DNA from: Caulobacter soli
GTDB taxonomy: Bacteria > Pseudomonadota > Alphaproteobacteria > Caulobacterales > Caulobacteraceae
Reading direction: 5' to 3'
Assembly (NCBI RefSeq): GCF_011045195.1
Contig: NZ_CP049199.1
Coordinates: 1,922,001-1,986,000 of the forward strand
DNA: 64,000 nt
This document shows positions 41,286 through 50,794 of the stretch, in pieces (the stretch's first letter is position 1; the number at the start of each line of letters is the position of its first letter). Position numbers and translations under genes: made by a program. The notes beneath the pieces were generated by a model, which worked only from the letters and a program-made list of their open reading frames with translations, was not told the origin of the DNA and did no database searches.

Positions 41286-43195
41286 CCGACGACCTGATGG
41301 CTCAGTTCCTGAGCGAGGGCCGCGAACTGGTGGCCAGCGCCGAGCACGATCTGGCGAGCCTGGCGCGTCGACCCGACGACGCGGGCGCGCTGGACGGCTG
41401 CTTTCGGGCGATCCATACGCTGAAGGGCTCGGCGGGCTTGTTCGACCTGCTGCCTATGAGCGTGATGCTGCACGCGGCCGAGGATCTGCTCGGCTTGTTG
41501 CGGGCCGAGCGCACGGGCGTCGCCGAGGACTTCGAAGCGCTGTTCAGCGTCGTGGACACCGTTGATCGCTGGCTCGACGCGCTGGACCGTTCAGGCGTCC
41601 TGCCGACCGACGCCCAAGCGGTGGGCGAGCGAGAGACCGCGCGCATTCGCGATCTGGTCGCCTCGGTGACGGACACCGCCGAGGTCGTCTCGCGGGCCGC
41701 CCCGACCACCTGGCGACCGCCCGAGGCGTTCCACGGCAGGGGCGGTCTGGCCATTCGGTATACGCCGCGCGCCGACAGCTATTTTTCCGGTGACGACGCC
41801 ATCGCCATCATCGCCGCGACGCCCGGTCTGGCGGATCTGCGGATATCGTCCCGAGAGCCCTGGGGCGGGCTCGAGGACTACGATCCCTACGCCTGTAACC
41901 TGGTGCTCGAAGCGGTTTCGACCGCCAGCCGCGCGGAGGTCGAGGCGACGTTCCGTTTCGTGGCCGACCAGGTTGAATTCGTGGAGCTGACGTCGGTCGA
42001 AGCGACGCCGGCGCCCGATCATGGCGCGCGCAAGACCCTGCGGATCGACGCCGAGCGCGTGGACAGGCTGGCCGGGTTGGCCGGTGACCTGGTCATCGCC
42101 AAGAACGGCTTGTCGGACCTGGCGGCGCAGGCCGAAAGCCTTCCCGGCGGTCAGGCGCTGGGCCAGGCCCTGCGCGCCCGGCAAGCCCAGCTGGACCGGC
42201 TGGTCGGCGACCTGCACGCGACGGTCGGCAAGGTGCGTCTGGTGGCGCTGGGACCGCTGTTCGCGCGGTTCCATCGGCTGGCGCGGGAGATGGCCCGCTC
42301 GCTGGACAAGGACGTGTCGCTGGAGCTGGAGGGGGGTGACGTCGAGGTCGACAAGACCATCGTCGACGGCCTGTTCGAGCCCTTGCTGCATGTTCTGCGC
42401 AACGCGATCGACCACGGGGTCGAGAACCGCGCCACGCGTTCGCGTTCCGGAAAGCCGCCGGTCGCGACCATCCGGTTCGCGGCCAGGGCGGCGGCGGATC
42501 AGGTCGTGATCGAGGTTCGCGACGACGGCGGGGGGATCGATCCGGCCAAGGTACGCGGTCATGCGGTCGCTCGCGGATTGTTGACCCAGGCGGCGGCCGA
42601 TCGCCTGGACGACCAGGCGTCGATCGATCTGGTCTTCATTCCCGGTTTCTCGACGGCGGCCGAGGTCAGCGCGGTGTCCGGCCGGGGCGTGGGCATGGAC
42701 GTGGTGCGCGACGCGGCCACGAAGCTGGGCGGCAAGGTGATTGTCGAGAGCGTGCGGGGGCAAGGCTCCACGGTGCGGTTCGTCCTGCCGGTCACCATGG
42801 TCCTCACCAAGGTGATGGTCGTGGCCTGCGGGCAGGAGCGCTATGGGCTGGCGCTGGATACGGTGGTCGAGACCGTCAGGGTGCCCGCCGATCGCATCGT
42901 CCCGGTGCGCGCGGGCAGGGCGTTCCAACTGCGCGACGCCGTCGTGCCCCTGGTGTCGCTCGGCGTTCTCGTGGGGGCCGCCGAGGCGGAAGCCAGAGCG
43001 GCGGAACGGGTCGTCGTCGCGCGGGTGCGGGGCGAACTGGTCGGCTTCGCGGTGGACGCTATCGTCGACCGCATGGACGCGGCCGTACGGCCCATGACCG
43101 GACTGCTGGCCGGCGCGCCCGGCGTCATGGGCGCGACCCTGCTGGCGGACGGCGCGGTGTTGATGGTTCTGGATCCGGCGGAGCTGATCCTATGA
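41282..43195 (+). CDS. cheA: Chemotaxis histidine kinase CheA
   Basis: 637 residues with P1 to P5-like organisation. P1: phosphorylatable His45 in FRAIHTLKGSAG. A middle domain (about 155-240) starts LAIRYTPRADSYFSGDD, resembling the P2-like domain of divergent CheA proteins. Dimerisation region begins KTLRIDAERVDRLAGLAGDL. Kinase: LRNAIDHGVE, DDGGGIDPAKV and GRGVGMDVV. The C-terminal CheW-like P5 starts near KVMVVACGQERYGLAL. It should phosphorylate CheB, the CheY-like protein and perhaps the LOV kinase receiver. ATGA overlap with cheR. Confidence 0.94.
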   Translation: MTDDLMAQFLSEGRELVASAEHDLASLARRPDDAGALDGCFRAIHTLKGSAGLFDLLPMSVMLHAAEDLLGLLRAERTGVAEDFEALFSVVDTVDRWLDALDRSGVLPTDAQAVGERETARIRDLVASVTDTAEVVSRAAPTTWRPPEAFHGRGGLAIRYTPRADSYFSGDDAIAIIAATPGLADLRISSREPWGGLEDYDPYACNLVLEAVSTASRAEVEATFRFVADQVEFVELTSVEATPAPDHGARKTLRIDAERVDRLAGLAGDLVIAKNGLSDLAAQAESLPGGQALGQALRARQAQLDRLVGDLHATVGKVRLVALGPLFARFHRLAREMARSLDKDVSLELEGGDVEVDKTIVDGLFEPLLHVLRNAIDHGVENRATRSRSGKPPVATIRFAARAAADQVVIEVRDDGGGIDPAKVRGHAVARGLLTQAAADRLDDQASIDLVFIPGFSTAAEVSAVSGRGVGMDVVRDAATKLGGKVIVESVRGQGSTVRFVLPVTMVLTKVMVVACGQERYGLALDTVVETVRVPADRIVPVRAGRAFQLRDAVVPLVSLGVLVGAAEAEARAAERVVVARVRGELVGFAVDAIVDRMDAAVRPMTGLLAGAPGVMGATLLADGAVLMVLDPAELIL

Positions 43196-43455
43196 CGGTT
43201 TCACGCGATGGCGCGATCATTCGGCTGCAAGGAGTCTGTCGGGTAGAAGACGCAGAGCCTCTAACGGCCATGCTACAAGGCGTTTCCGACTCCACCTTGG
43301 ACCTCTCGACGTGCAAAGGTCTGCATGCGGCGGTCGTCCAGGCGATCCTGGCCTTCCGCCCAAAGATTGTCGGAGTTCCCGACGACGCCTTCCTGCGAGA
43401 TCGGCTGTTGCCCGCCCTGACAGGCGAGCGGCCGCCCGAGGCTCCAAAGCTTTAG
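43192..43455 (+). CDS. Small STAS-like domain protein of the chemosensory operon
   Basis: 87 residues: a beta-rich start (GAIIRLQGVCRVEDAEPL), then LDLSTCKGLHAAVVQAILAF, which fits the core strand and helix of a STAS domain. The usual phosphorylatable Ser/Thr of anti-sigma antagonists is not at its normal place; Cys and His occupy nearby positions. ATGA overlap with cheA ties it to the pathway. It may be a protein-interaction switch. Function unproven. Confidence 0.65.
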   Translation: MTVSRDGAIIRLQGVCRVEDAEPLTAMLQGVSDSTLDLSTCKGLHAAVVQAILAFRPKIVGVPDDAFLRDRLLPALTGERPPEAPKL

Positions 43456-43498
43456 TTTTACGTCGCGCATGGGCGCGGCGGTACGAGGAGAACACTTC

Positions 43499-43882
43499 AT
43501 GGGGACGACAGTTCTCATCGTCGACGACAGCAAGCTGGCTCGGATCGTCCTGGGCAAGACAATCGCGGCCTTGCAGCCCGAGTGGACGCGTGTCGAAGCC
43601 GCCAACGCCGATGAGGCTGTCGCCGCGTTCGACGCTCATGCCATCGACGTGGCGGTGCTTGACTACAACATGCCCGGGCGGGACGGCCTGGCCCTGGCCG
43701 AGGAACTGCGCGCGCGCTTTCCGACCATGCCGATCGCCGTGGCGACCGCCAATGTTCAGGACGAGATCATCAGTCGCGCGCGCGCGGCCAACGCGACCTT
43801 CATCGCCAAGCCGGTCACCGAAGAGGGCATGCGCGGGTTCCTGTCCGGCGCGGCGCTGAGGCTGAGGTCGGCCGCGCAATGA
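43499..43882 (+). CDS. CheY-like single-domain response regulator
   Basis: 127 residues, one receiver domain: LIVDDSKLARIVL at the N-terminus, phosphoacceptor Asp in VAVLDYNMPGRDG, Thr in VATANVQ and Lys in FIAKPV. A GAGGAG site precedes the ATG at 43499; a short upstream extension is not needed. It has no output domain, so it signals by binding a partner such as the flagellar switch or the CheC-like protein encoded next. ATGA overlap with that gene. Confidence 0.9.
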   Translation: MGTTVLIVDDSKLARIVLGKTIAALQPEWTRVEAANADEAVAAFDAHAIDVAVLDYNMPGRDGLALAEELRARFPTMPIAVATANVQDEIISRARAANATFIAKPVTEEGMRGFLSGAALRLRSAAQ

Positions 43883-44514
43883 CCTTGCAATCCATCCTGC
43901 TCGACGACCTGGAGCGGGACGCCCTGACCGAACTGGTCAATATCGGCGTCAGCCGGGCGGCGGCCAACCTTCGCAAGATGGTGGGCGAGCAGGTTTTGCT
44001 GTCGGTCCCGTCGGTCGAGGTCGTCACCCGCGAGGGCGCCACCACGCTGATCCGGGAGCGTGAAAGCGGTGAACTGGTCGCGGTTCGTCAGGCTTTCGAC
44101 GGCGTGTTCTCGGGGCGGGCGCTGCTGATCTTTCCACAGTCCAACAGCATGGCGTTGGTGCACGCGGTGACGGGCGGCGCGCTGTCGGCGGGCGACGCCG
44201 CCGACATGGAAGACGAGGCGTTGGCCGAGACGGGCAACGTGGTGCTCAACAGCTGTCTGGCGACCATGGCCAACATGCTGCAGCGGCCGCTGACGATGTC
44301 CCTGCCGGAAGTCATCCGCGGCGACGGCTCGATGCTGTTCGACCTGTCGCCGGAAGCTGTCGACGGCGGCGTGGTGATGTTTCTGTACATCAACTTCGCC
44401 ATCAACGACCGCGACATCCGCGGCTATATCGCCATGCTCATGGACCTGCCGTCTCTTCAGGCGCTGAAGGGTCTGATCGGCGACTTCATCGAGCGCGTGG
44501 TCGGCGATGCCTGA
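43879..44514 (+). CDS. CheC/CheX-family protein, probable CheY phosphatase
   Basis: 211 residues. The N-terminal helix ALTELVNIGVSRAAANLRKM and the later ETGNVVLNSCLATMANML match the two helices that carry the (D/E)xxxN phosphatase signature of CheC proteins; both contain the conserved Asn. It would dephosphorylate the CheY-like protein encoded just before it. CheC-like proteins are an alternative to CheZ. It is followed by the LOV kinase after 43 nt. Confidence 0.85.
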   Translation: MTLQSILLDDLERDALTELVNIGVSRAAANLRKMVGEQVLLSVPSVEVVTREGATTLIRERESGELVAVRQAFDGVFSGRALLIFPQSNSMALVHAVTGGALSAGDAADMEDEALAETGNVVLNSCLATMANMLQRPLTMSLPEVIRGDGSMLFDLSPEAVDGGVVMFLYINFAINDRDIRGYIAMLMDLPSLQALKGLIGDFIERVVGDA

Positions 44515-44557
44515 CCATGGTTGAACCTATTGCCAAGTTTGGCGTGGCGCTCAGGTC

Positions 44558-47317
44558 ATGACCGAGGCCGACGCCGCGATACGTCACAAGGAGGCGGGCC
44601 AGGCGCTCGAGGCGCTGCGGGCGCTCGCCGGACCGCTGTTCGACGCCTTGGTGAAGTCCGGCGTCGCCGTGACCGTGACGGATCCCCGGCGCGAAGACGA
44701 TCCGATCGTCTATGTGAACGCGGCGTTCGAAACGCTGACGGGCTATTCGACCCGCGAGGCGGTTGGTCGCAACTGCCGCTTCCTGCAGGACCCCGCCGCT
44801 GACCGCGAGACCGTTTCGCGTATCGCCGAGGCGTTGCGGACCGATGGGTCCGCCGTCGCCGACATTCTGAACCGGCGACGCGACGGGTCGCTGTTCTGGA
44901 ACCGCCTGAGCATCACCACACTTCTCGACGCTGAGGGCAAGCCGGCCTACCGGTTCGCCACCCAGACCGACGTCACCGGCGAATATGTCGACGAGGCGGT
45001 CGTCGAGCAGCTTCGCGTCAGCCGCCAGAGATTGGCCGAGGCGCAGGAACGGCTTCGGGTCGCCCAGGCGATAGCGGGCGCCGCCGGGGCCTGGGAATGG
45101 GACATCGCCGCGGGCGTGCTGATCGCCGACGTGCGCTTTGCTGATCTGTATGGTCTGGATCCAATCGCGGCGGCCCAAGGGTTGCCCACCTCGACCTTCT
45201 TCGCGCCGGTCCATGCTGACGACCGACTGCGGTTGAAGATCGCGGTGGCGGGCGCGCTGCATGGCGCCGAGGTCTTCACGCGCGACTACCGTATCCAGCG
45301 AGATGGAGTGGTCCATTGGGTCTCGGCCCGGGGGCGCACCTATCTCGACGCCCAGGATCGACCGGTTCGCTTTTCGGGCGTGCTGGCCGACATCACCGAC
45401 CAGAAGCGGGTCGAGGAACAGCTGCTGGTGGCGCAGACGGCCGGCGGCGTCGGCTCGTTCGAATATCTCAGCGGCTATGGCACCGCCGACGTTTCGGAAC
45501 AGTTCTGCCAGCTTCTGGGCTTGCGGCCGGCGACCAGTCTTCCGGTCCGCACGATCAATGCTCTGGTCCATCCTGACGACCCGCCGATCATCCAGGGGCG
45601 GGACGGGCAGCATGCCTTCGGTCCGGCCTTCCACGAGTTCCGCATCCATCGGGCCGACACCGGCGAGGAGCGCTGGCTGGTTTCGCGCGGCGAGTACCGG
45701 CCGCATGGCTCGGGCGGGGTCAGCTTCATCGGCGTCGTCTACGACATCACCACGACCAAGCGCTCGGAAGAGCAGCTTCGCGACCTGACCGAGACGCTGG
45801 AGGTTCGCGTCGCGGCGCGAACCCAGGAGCGCGACCGGGTCTGGAACCTGTCGCGCGACCTGCTGCACGTGATCGGGCCCGACGGCCTCTATCGCGCGGC
45901 CAATCCCGCCTGGAAGGTCCTGCTCGGCTATGACGAGGCCGATCTGGTTGGCGCGGCCGCCGGCAGCCTGGTGCACCCGGACGATCGAGACGCCGCGCTG
46001 AAGCGCTACGTGACTCTGTCGAGCGGCGAGCCCATGGGCGACTTCGACTGTCGCATGCGCGCCAAGGACGGGACCTATCTGTGGATCAACTGGACGGCCA
46101 TGCCGGAAGGCGACGCCATCTACGGGATCGGCCGCGACGTCACCCAGCGCAAGGCGCTGGAGGACCAACTGCGGCAAAGCCAGAAGATGGAAGCCGTGGG
46201 CCAACTGACCGGCGGCCTGGCCCATGACTTCAACAACATGCTCACCGGCATCCTGGGCGGCATCGACATGGTGCGCCGGCGCATCGCCGAGGGTCGGATG
46301 GCCGATGTCGATCGTTTCCTGGACGCGGCGATGCAGTCCGGCCAGCGCGCGGCGGCGCTGACGCACCGCCTGCTGGCCTTCTCGCGCCGCCAGACCCTCG
46401 ACAACCGGGCGCTGGATGTCGGGACCCTGGCGGTGTCCATGGAGGATCTGCTGCGTCGAACCCTTGGCGAACAGGTCTCCCTGCGTATCGACATCGCCCC
46501 CGATCTCTGGCCGGCCGTCGCCGACGACAATCAGCTGGAAAGCGCGATCCTCAACCTGGGCATCAACGCCCGCGACGCCATGCCCGAGGGCGGCGAGCTG
46601 ATCATCGCCGCGCGCAACGTCCATCTCACCGATCGGGAGCTGGCCAACAGCGACCACGCCGAAGCCGGCGACTACGTGGCCATCAGCGTGACCGACACCG
46701 GCGTGGGCATGCCGCCCGAAGTGCTGCAGAAGGTCTTCGATCCCTTCTACACCACCAAGCCGTTGGGCCAGGGCACGGGCCTCGGCCTGTCGATGATCTA
46801 CGGCTTCGTCCAGCAATCCCGGGGCCATGTCGTCATCGACAGCGTCGAGGGGCAGGGCACCACCATCCAGCTCTTCCTGCCGCGTCATCAGGGCGTCGTG
46901 GAGACGCTGGCTCTCGTCGACGACGAGGCCGCGCCGGCGGGCGGCGGCGAAGTCGTGCTCGTCATCGAGGACGATGCGGCGGTGCGGCTGCTGGTGATGC
47001 AGGTGCTGGAGGAGCTCGGCTACCGAGGCATCGAGACCGCCGACGGCCGTCAGGCCGTGCCGATCCTGGAGTCCTCAAGGCATATCGACCTGCTGATCAG
47101 TGATGTGGGATTGCCGGGTCTCAACGGACGCCAGCTGGCCGAGATCGCTCGCGAAAGCCGGCCCGATCTGCCTATCCTGTTCATGACCGGCTACGCCAAG
47201 CAGGCCGCCGATCAGGCGGCGTTCCTCGATGGCGGGATGGAGATCATCAGCAAGCCGTTCGCCATCGAGCAGCTGGGGCGCCGTATCGGCGAAATCCTAA
47301 GGCGTAGGACCGTCTAG
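44558..47317 (+). CDS. LOV-PAS-PAS-PAS hybrid histidine kinase
   Basis: 919 residues, no membrane segment. Residues about 28-140 form a LOV domain with the complete flavin-binding set: GRNCRFLQ (Asn72, photoactive Cys73, Gln77), Asn105 and Asn115 in [12 protein letters not shown], and Gln136 in FATQTDVT. Two PAS domains follow (about 170-285 and 290-400), then a third near 430-530. The kinase has His556 (GGLAHDFNN) and an ATP site ending [14 protein letters not shown]-terminal receiver carries Asp849 ([10 protein letters not shown]). It is a predicted blue-light sensor kinase attached to a chemosensory operon. The ribosome site is weak. Confidence 0.92.
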   Translation: MTEADAAIRHKEAGQALEALRALAGPLFDALVKSGVAVTVTDPRREDDPIVYVNAAFETLTGYSTREAVGRNCRFLQDPAADRETVSRIAEALRTDGSAVADILNRRRDGSLFWNRLSITTLLDAEGKPAYRFATQTDVTGEYVDEAVVEQLRVSRQRLAEAQERLRVAQAIAGAAGAWEWDIAAGVLIADVRFADLYGLDPIAAAQGLPTSTFFAPVHADDRLRLKIAVAGALHGAEVFTRDYRIQRDGVVHWVSARGRTYLDAQDRPVRFSGVLADITDQKRVEEQLLVAQTAGGVGSFEYLSGYGTADVSEQFCQLLGLRPATSLPVRTINALVHPDDPPIIQGRDGQHAFGPAFHEFRIHRADTGEERWLVSRGEYRPHGSGGVSFIGVVYDITTTKRSEEQLRDLTETLEVRVAARTQERDRVWNLSRDLLHVIGPDGLYRAANPAWKVLLGYDEADLVGAAAGSLVHPDDRDAALKRYVTLSSGEPMGDFDCRMRAKDGTYLWINWTAMPEGDAIYGIGRDVTQRKALEDQLRQSQKMEAVGQLTGGLAHDFNNMLTGILGGIDMVRRRIAEGRMADVDRFLDAAMQSGQRAAALTHRLLAFSRRQTLDNRALDVGTLAVSMEDLLRRTLGEQVSLRIDIAPDLWPAVADDNQLESAILNLGINARDAMPEGGELIIAARNVHLTDRELANSDHAEAGDYVAISVTDTGVGMPPEVLQKVFDPFYTTKPLGQGTGLGLSMIYGFVQQSRGHVVIDSVEGQGTTIQLFLPRHQGVVETLALVDDEAAPAGGGEVVLVIEDDAAVRLLVMQVLEELGYRGIETADGRQAVPILESSRHIDLLISDVGLPGLNGRQLAEIARESRPDLPILFMTGYAKQAADQAAFLDGGMEIISKPFAIEQLGRRIGEILRRRTV

Positions 47318-47342
47318 GACGGTGGCCTGGAGGCGCTCCGCC

Positions 47343-48281
47343 TCACACATAGACGCTCGGGTCGAAGAAGGCGGCGACGTCAGCCCGCTTGGGAAAGATT
47401 CCCCGAGCGGCGTAGTCGTTGGTCACGGCCTGGGCTGCGGCGATGATCTGTGGCGTGATCGGCGACAACGGACGCTCGCCGCGCCGAGCCAGGGTGGTCC
47501 TGGCCAGTTCGGGCGTCATCGAGGTTTGCGCCGCATAGTAGGCCGCGTAGGCGTCGAGATTGGCGCCTGTCCAGGCGCGGGCCTTGGCGATGCGGCCGAA
47601 CGCGTCGCGCAGGGCCAGCCGCTTCTTGGGATCGGCCAGCGCCTTGTCCGAAGCGGCGAAGAACGTGACGCTGTTGTTGATCCCTTCGCCGTCGCGCAAC
47701 AGGCGCGCGCCTTCGGCCTGGGCGCGGGCGAGGTTGGGGTCGTTGGTCGCCCAGGCCTCGATCTGGCCGTTCTGGAAGGCGGCCAACGCGTCGGGTTGCA
47801 GCATGTAGCCGGGCTTGATGTCGCTGTCCTTCAGTCCGGCTTCCCGGATCGCCGCGTAGAGCACCGCGTCGGCGGTGCCGCCGGGCGCGGTGGAGACGAT
47901 GATCTTGCGGCCCTTGAGCTGGGCGACCGAGCGGATGTCCGACTTGGCCGGGACCAGGATGCCGATCCCTTTCGAGGACGAGGCGGCGGCCGCGACGATC
48001 TTGTAGGGGCGACCCAGGATCGCGCCCAGCAGCACCAGGTTGTCGATCGCCACCAGGGTGTCGACCGCGCCAGAGCTGGCGGCCTCGAACAGGGGCGTGG
48101 GCGTGGCGAAATTCGCCCAGTCGACCTTGTAGGGCGCGCCGTCGAAAGCCTTGGAGGCGTCGGCGGCCAGGCGTTGGCCGCGCTGCTGGTCGCCCAGCAC
48201 CAGGGTCACGCGGGCGTCCTTGGGCCCGCAGGCGACCAGGCCGGCCGCCGCGCCAAGGCCCAGGAAGGTTCGTCTTTGCAT
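47343..48281 (-). CDS. SsuA-like substrate-binding lipoprotein without adjacent ABC permease
   Basis: 312 residues with lipobox LVAC after a short Arg-Arg-containing signal sequence (MQRRTFLGLGAAAG). The fold is NMT1/SsuA type (VDTLVAIDNLVLLGAILGRP, STAPGGTADAVLYAAI). A GGAG site precedes the ATG; the longer frame to 48491 overlaps the receptor gene. Located 14 nt after the receptor at 48296-50794, repeating the receptor-plus-lipoprotein order at 13880-17510. No permease or ATPase gene is near, and the downstream neighbour is the convergent LOV kinase. Confidence 0.87.
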   Translation of the reverse strand: MQRRTFLGLGAAAGLVACGPKDARVTLVLGDQQRGQRLAADASKAFDGAPYKVDWANFATPTPLFEAASSGAVDTLVAIDNLVLLGAILGRPYKIVAAAASSSKGIGILVPAKSDIRSVAQLKGRKIIVSTAPGGTADAVLYAAIREAGLKDSDIKPGYMLQPDALAAFQNGQIEAWATNDPNLARAQAEGARLLRDGEGINNSVTFFAASDKALADPKKRLALRDAFGRIAKARAWTGANLDAYAAYYAAQTSMTPELARTTLARRGERPLSPITPQIIAAAQAVTNDYAARGIFPKRADVAAFFDPSVYV

Positions 48282-48295
48282 GGGATGCTCCACGA

Positions 48296-50794
48296 TCAGA
48301 ACTTGTAGCCGACGCGGGTGTAGTAGTACCCGCCGGTCAGGCCGAACGGCGAAAACGCCCCGTACTTGCCGCCGCCATTGGTGCTGACGATCCCGACGGT
48401 GTCGGGATAGGTGTCGAAGAGATTGTCGGCCCCGACCGTCAGGGCCAGCTTCTCGGTGACCGCGTAGGTGACCGACAGGTCCGCGATCCACTTGGCCCCG
48501 AAGGTGCGATCGTCGCTCGCCACGGTGGCGACCTGGGTGACCTTGTCGTAGCGCGTGCCGCGCAGGTCCACGGTCCAGGCGTCCTTGGTCCAGCCGGCCG
48601 AGGCGATCAGCTTGGTCTTGGGGTAACCGACCGTCAGCGTGCCCTGCTGCACGCGGTCGAACAGCACCAGGCCCGAGCCCAGCGAGGCCAGTTGCGGCGG
48701 GTTGGCCTTGATGTTCTGGATCTTGGTCTTGTTCCAGTTGAAGCCCAGGCCCAGCTTCAGTTCGCCGAGGTCGCCCAGGCTGGCGCGATACTCGCTGACC
48801 AGGTCGACGCCGCGCGTGCGGGTGTCGATGGCGTTGGCGAAGTACTGGACGTAGATGTCGGTCGGCAGGCCGGCTGCCGCCAGCAGGACATTGACCCCCG
48901 GACCGCTCAACGTGCTGGTCAGGGCGATGCGGTCGTCGATGTCGATCTGGTAGGCGTCCAGCGTGGCCGAGAAGCCGTGGCCCGGGGTGAAGGTCAGACC
49001 GGCGCTGTAGTTGCGGGCCTTTTCAGGCTTCAGGGGCTGGGCGCCGAGCGCTTCGGCCAGCGGCGAGTCGACCCGCACGACCTTGGTCGGGAACTGGTAG
49101 AGGACCCCGGCGATGGTCTGGGTCGAATAGCGGCGCTGTCCGTAGAGCTGCTGGCTGAGCGACGGCGCGCGCAATCCGGTGCTGACTGTGCCGCGCAGGG
49201 CCAGGGCCGCAGTGAGCTCGTAACGCGTGGTCAGCTTGCCGCTGACGGTGTCGCCCGTGCTGTCGTCATAATGTTCGGCGCGGCCGGCCACGCCGACATA
49301 CCAGGCGGAGGTCGGGTTGATCCCCAGATCGACATAGGCGGCCAGGTTGGTGCGCTTGGCCTGTCCCGCGTCGCTGGCGTCAACGGTGTTGACGCCCTGG
49401 ACCCCGATCAGCGCCGGCTTGCCGGCCAGCGGGCCCGAGGTGAACAGATAGCCGCCGTTGGCGTAGGCGGCGGCGTCGCCGGCCTCGACCTTGTACTTTT
49501 CCAGTCGATGCTCGGCGCCGATCGCGACGGTCAACGGGCTGGAGAGGCCCACGTCGTAGCTGCGATCCAGATCAAGATTGGTGGTCCAGACCGTGGAGGT
49601 CAGGTCATAGAGCTTGAAGTGGGTGGGACTGGCCGGGCCGAGCGAGGGGTTGAGGGTGTCGGCGCTGGAATGGCTGATGTTGCGCCCGAGCGCCGAGCTG
49701 AGGTCCCAGGCCCATTCGCCGATCTTGCCCTTCAGGCCCGACGTCACCTCGAAGTCGGTTTCCTTGAGCTTGTAGAGCGGGATGTAACCGTCGGGCGCCA
49801 GCTGCAGGATGTTGGTGTTGGCGTTGGGCCGGCGCTTGGTCTGACGGGCGTTGCCGCTGCGGGCCCCCGCAGTGGCGAAGGTGTAGAAGTCGGTGGTGGC
49901 CGAAACCGGGGTCTGCAGGTTGATCGCCGCGGTCACCGCGCGCACCACGGGGTTGCCGTTGTAGTCGCCGCGCTTGGGATTGGTCTCGCGCGGGTCGGGC
50001 GCGCCGCCGGCCAGGGGATAGTAGAAGCTGCCGGTGGCCGGATCGTTGCGGTCGGTGCGCCCCTGGTACTTGGCCTCGACCGCCAGGTGGACGAAGCCCG
50101 TGTCCTTGAAGGTCGTCCCCCAGTCGGCGTTGGCGTGGGCGTTCTCGCCGTCGCTTTCGAAGGTCTGCCCCAGATCGGCTGAGATCTGGCCGCCAGGGGC
50201 GGACTTCAGGATGAGGTTGATCACGCCGGCGATGGCGTCGGAGCCATACTGGGCGGCGGCGCCGTCGCGCAGCACCTCCACGCGGCTGATCGCCGAGGTC
50301 GGGATCTGGTCGAGATCCACGGGCGTCGCGCCGCTGGTGTCGAGGTTGGAGTTCATCAGCAGGCTGGTCGGATGGCGACGCTTGCCGTTGACCAACACCA
50401 GGGTGTAGCCGCCGCCCAGGCCGCGCATGCTGACGGGGCGCACGACATTGTTGTGCGCGAAGCCGTTGACCGTGCCGTAGTTGATCGACGGCAGCAGCAC
50501 CGCCAGCGCTTCCTTCAGGGTCACCTTGCCGGTGTCCGAAAGCTGTTCGCCGCCGATCACGTCGATGGGGGAGGGGCTGTCGGCCACGGTGCGCGGCTTG
50601 CCGCGCAGGCCAGTGACGATCACGGCGTCGACCGCCGAAGCGCCGTCGACATCGGCGGACGCGGTGGCGGGCTCGGCCGCCCAGGCCGGCGCGCCGGCCG
50701 CCAAGACGGCCAGGACCGTGCTGGTCATCAACACTGCGCGCTGGGTCTTCGCCCGGCGCTCGGCGAGACGCGCCGCTCCGTAGTTCAACATCAA
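48296..50794 (-). CDS. TonB-dependent outer-membrane receptor
   Basis: 832 residues. Signal region with VLMTSTVLAVLAAGAPAWAA, TonB-box-like VDAVIVTGLRGK, plug motifs VNGKRRHPTSL and VEVLRDGAAAQYGSDAIAGV, barrel ending GGYYYTRVGYKF. It is closest in motif style to the receptor at 13880 (both have TVADSPxPxDVI after the TonB box). An ATG three bases later is an equal candidate start. It is co-transcribed with the binding lipoprotein downstream. Confidence 0.92.
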   Translation of the reverse strand: MMLNYGAARLAERRAKTQRAVLMTSTVLAVLAAGAPAWAAEPATASADVDGASAVDAVIVTGLRGKPRTVADSPSPIDVIGGEQLSDTGKVTLKEALAVLLPSINYGTVNGFAHNNVVRPVSMRGLGGGYTLVLVNGKRRHPTSLLMNSNLDTSGATPVDLDQIPTSAISRVEVLRDGAAAQYGSDAIAGVINLILKSAPGGQISADLGQTFESDGENAHANADWGTTFKDTGFVHLAVEAKYQGRTDRNDPATGSFYYPLAGGAPDPRETNPKRGDYNGNPVVRAVTAAINLQTPVSATTDFYTFATAGARSGNARQTKRRPNANTNILQLAPDGYIPLYKLKETDFEVTSGLKGKIGEWAWDLSSALGRNISHSSADTLNPSLGPASPTHFKLYDLTSTVWTTNLDLDRSYDVGLSSPLTVAIGAEHRLEKYKVEAGDAAAYANGGYLFTSGPLAGKPALIGVQGVNTVDASDAGQAKRTNLAAYVDLGINPTSAWYVGVAGRAEHYDDSTGDTVSGKLTTRYELTAALALRGTVSTGLRAPSLSQQLYGQRRYSTQTIAGVLYQFPTKVVRVDSPLAEALGAQPLKPEKARNYSAGLTFTPGHGFSATLDAYQIDIDDRIALTSTLSGPGVNVLLAAAGLPTDIYVQYFANAIDTRTRGVDLVSEYRASLGDLGELKLGLGFNWNKTKIQNIKANPPQLASLGSGLVLFDRVQQGTLTVGYPKTKLIASAGWTKDAWTVDLRGTRYDKVTQVATVASDDRTFGAKWIADLSVTYAVTEKLALTVGADNLFDTYPDTVGIVSTNGGGKYGAFSPFGLTGGYYYTRVGYKF

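Noticed and set aside
48692..50182. 496-codon rightward frame opposite the TonB receptor
   Set aside because: Antisense shadow; the receptor on the minus strand has complete plug and barrel motifs.
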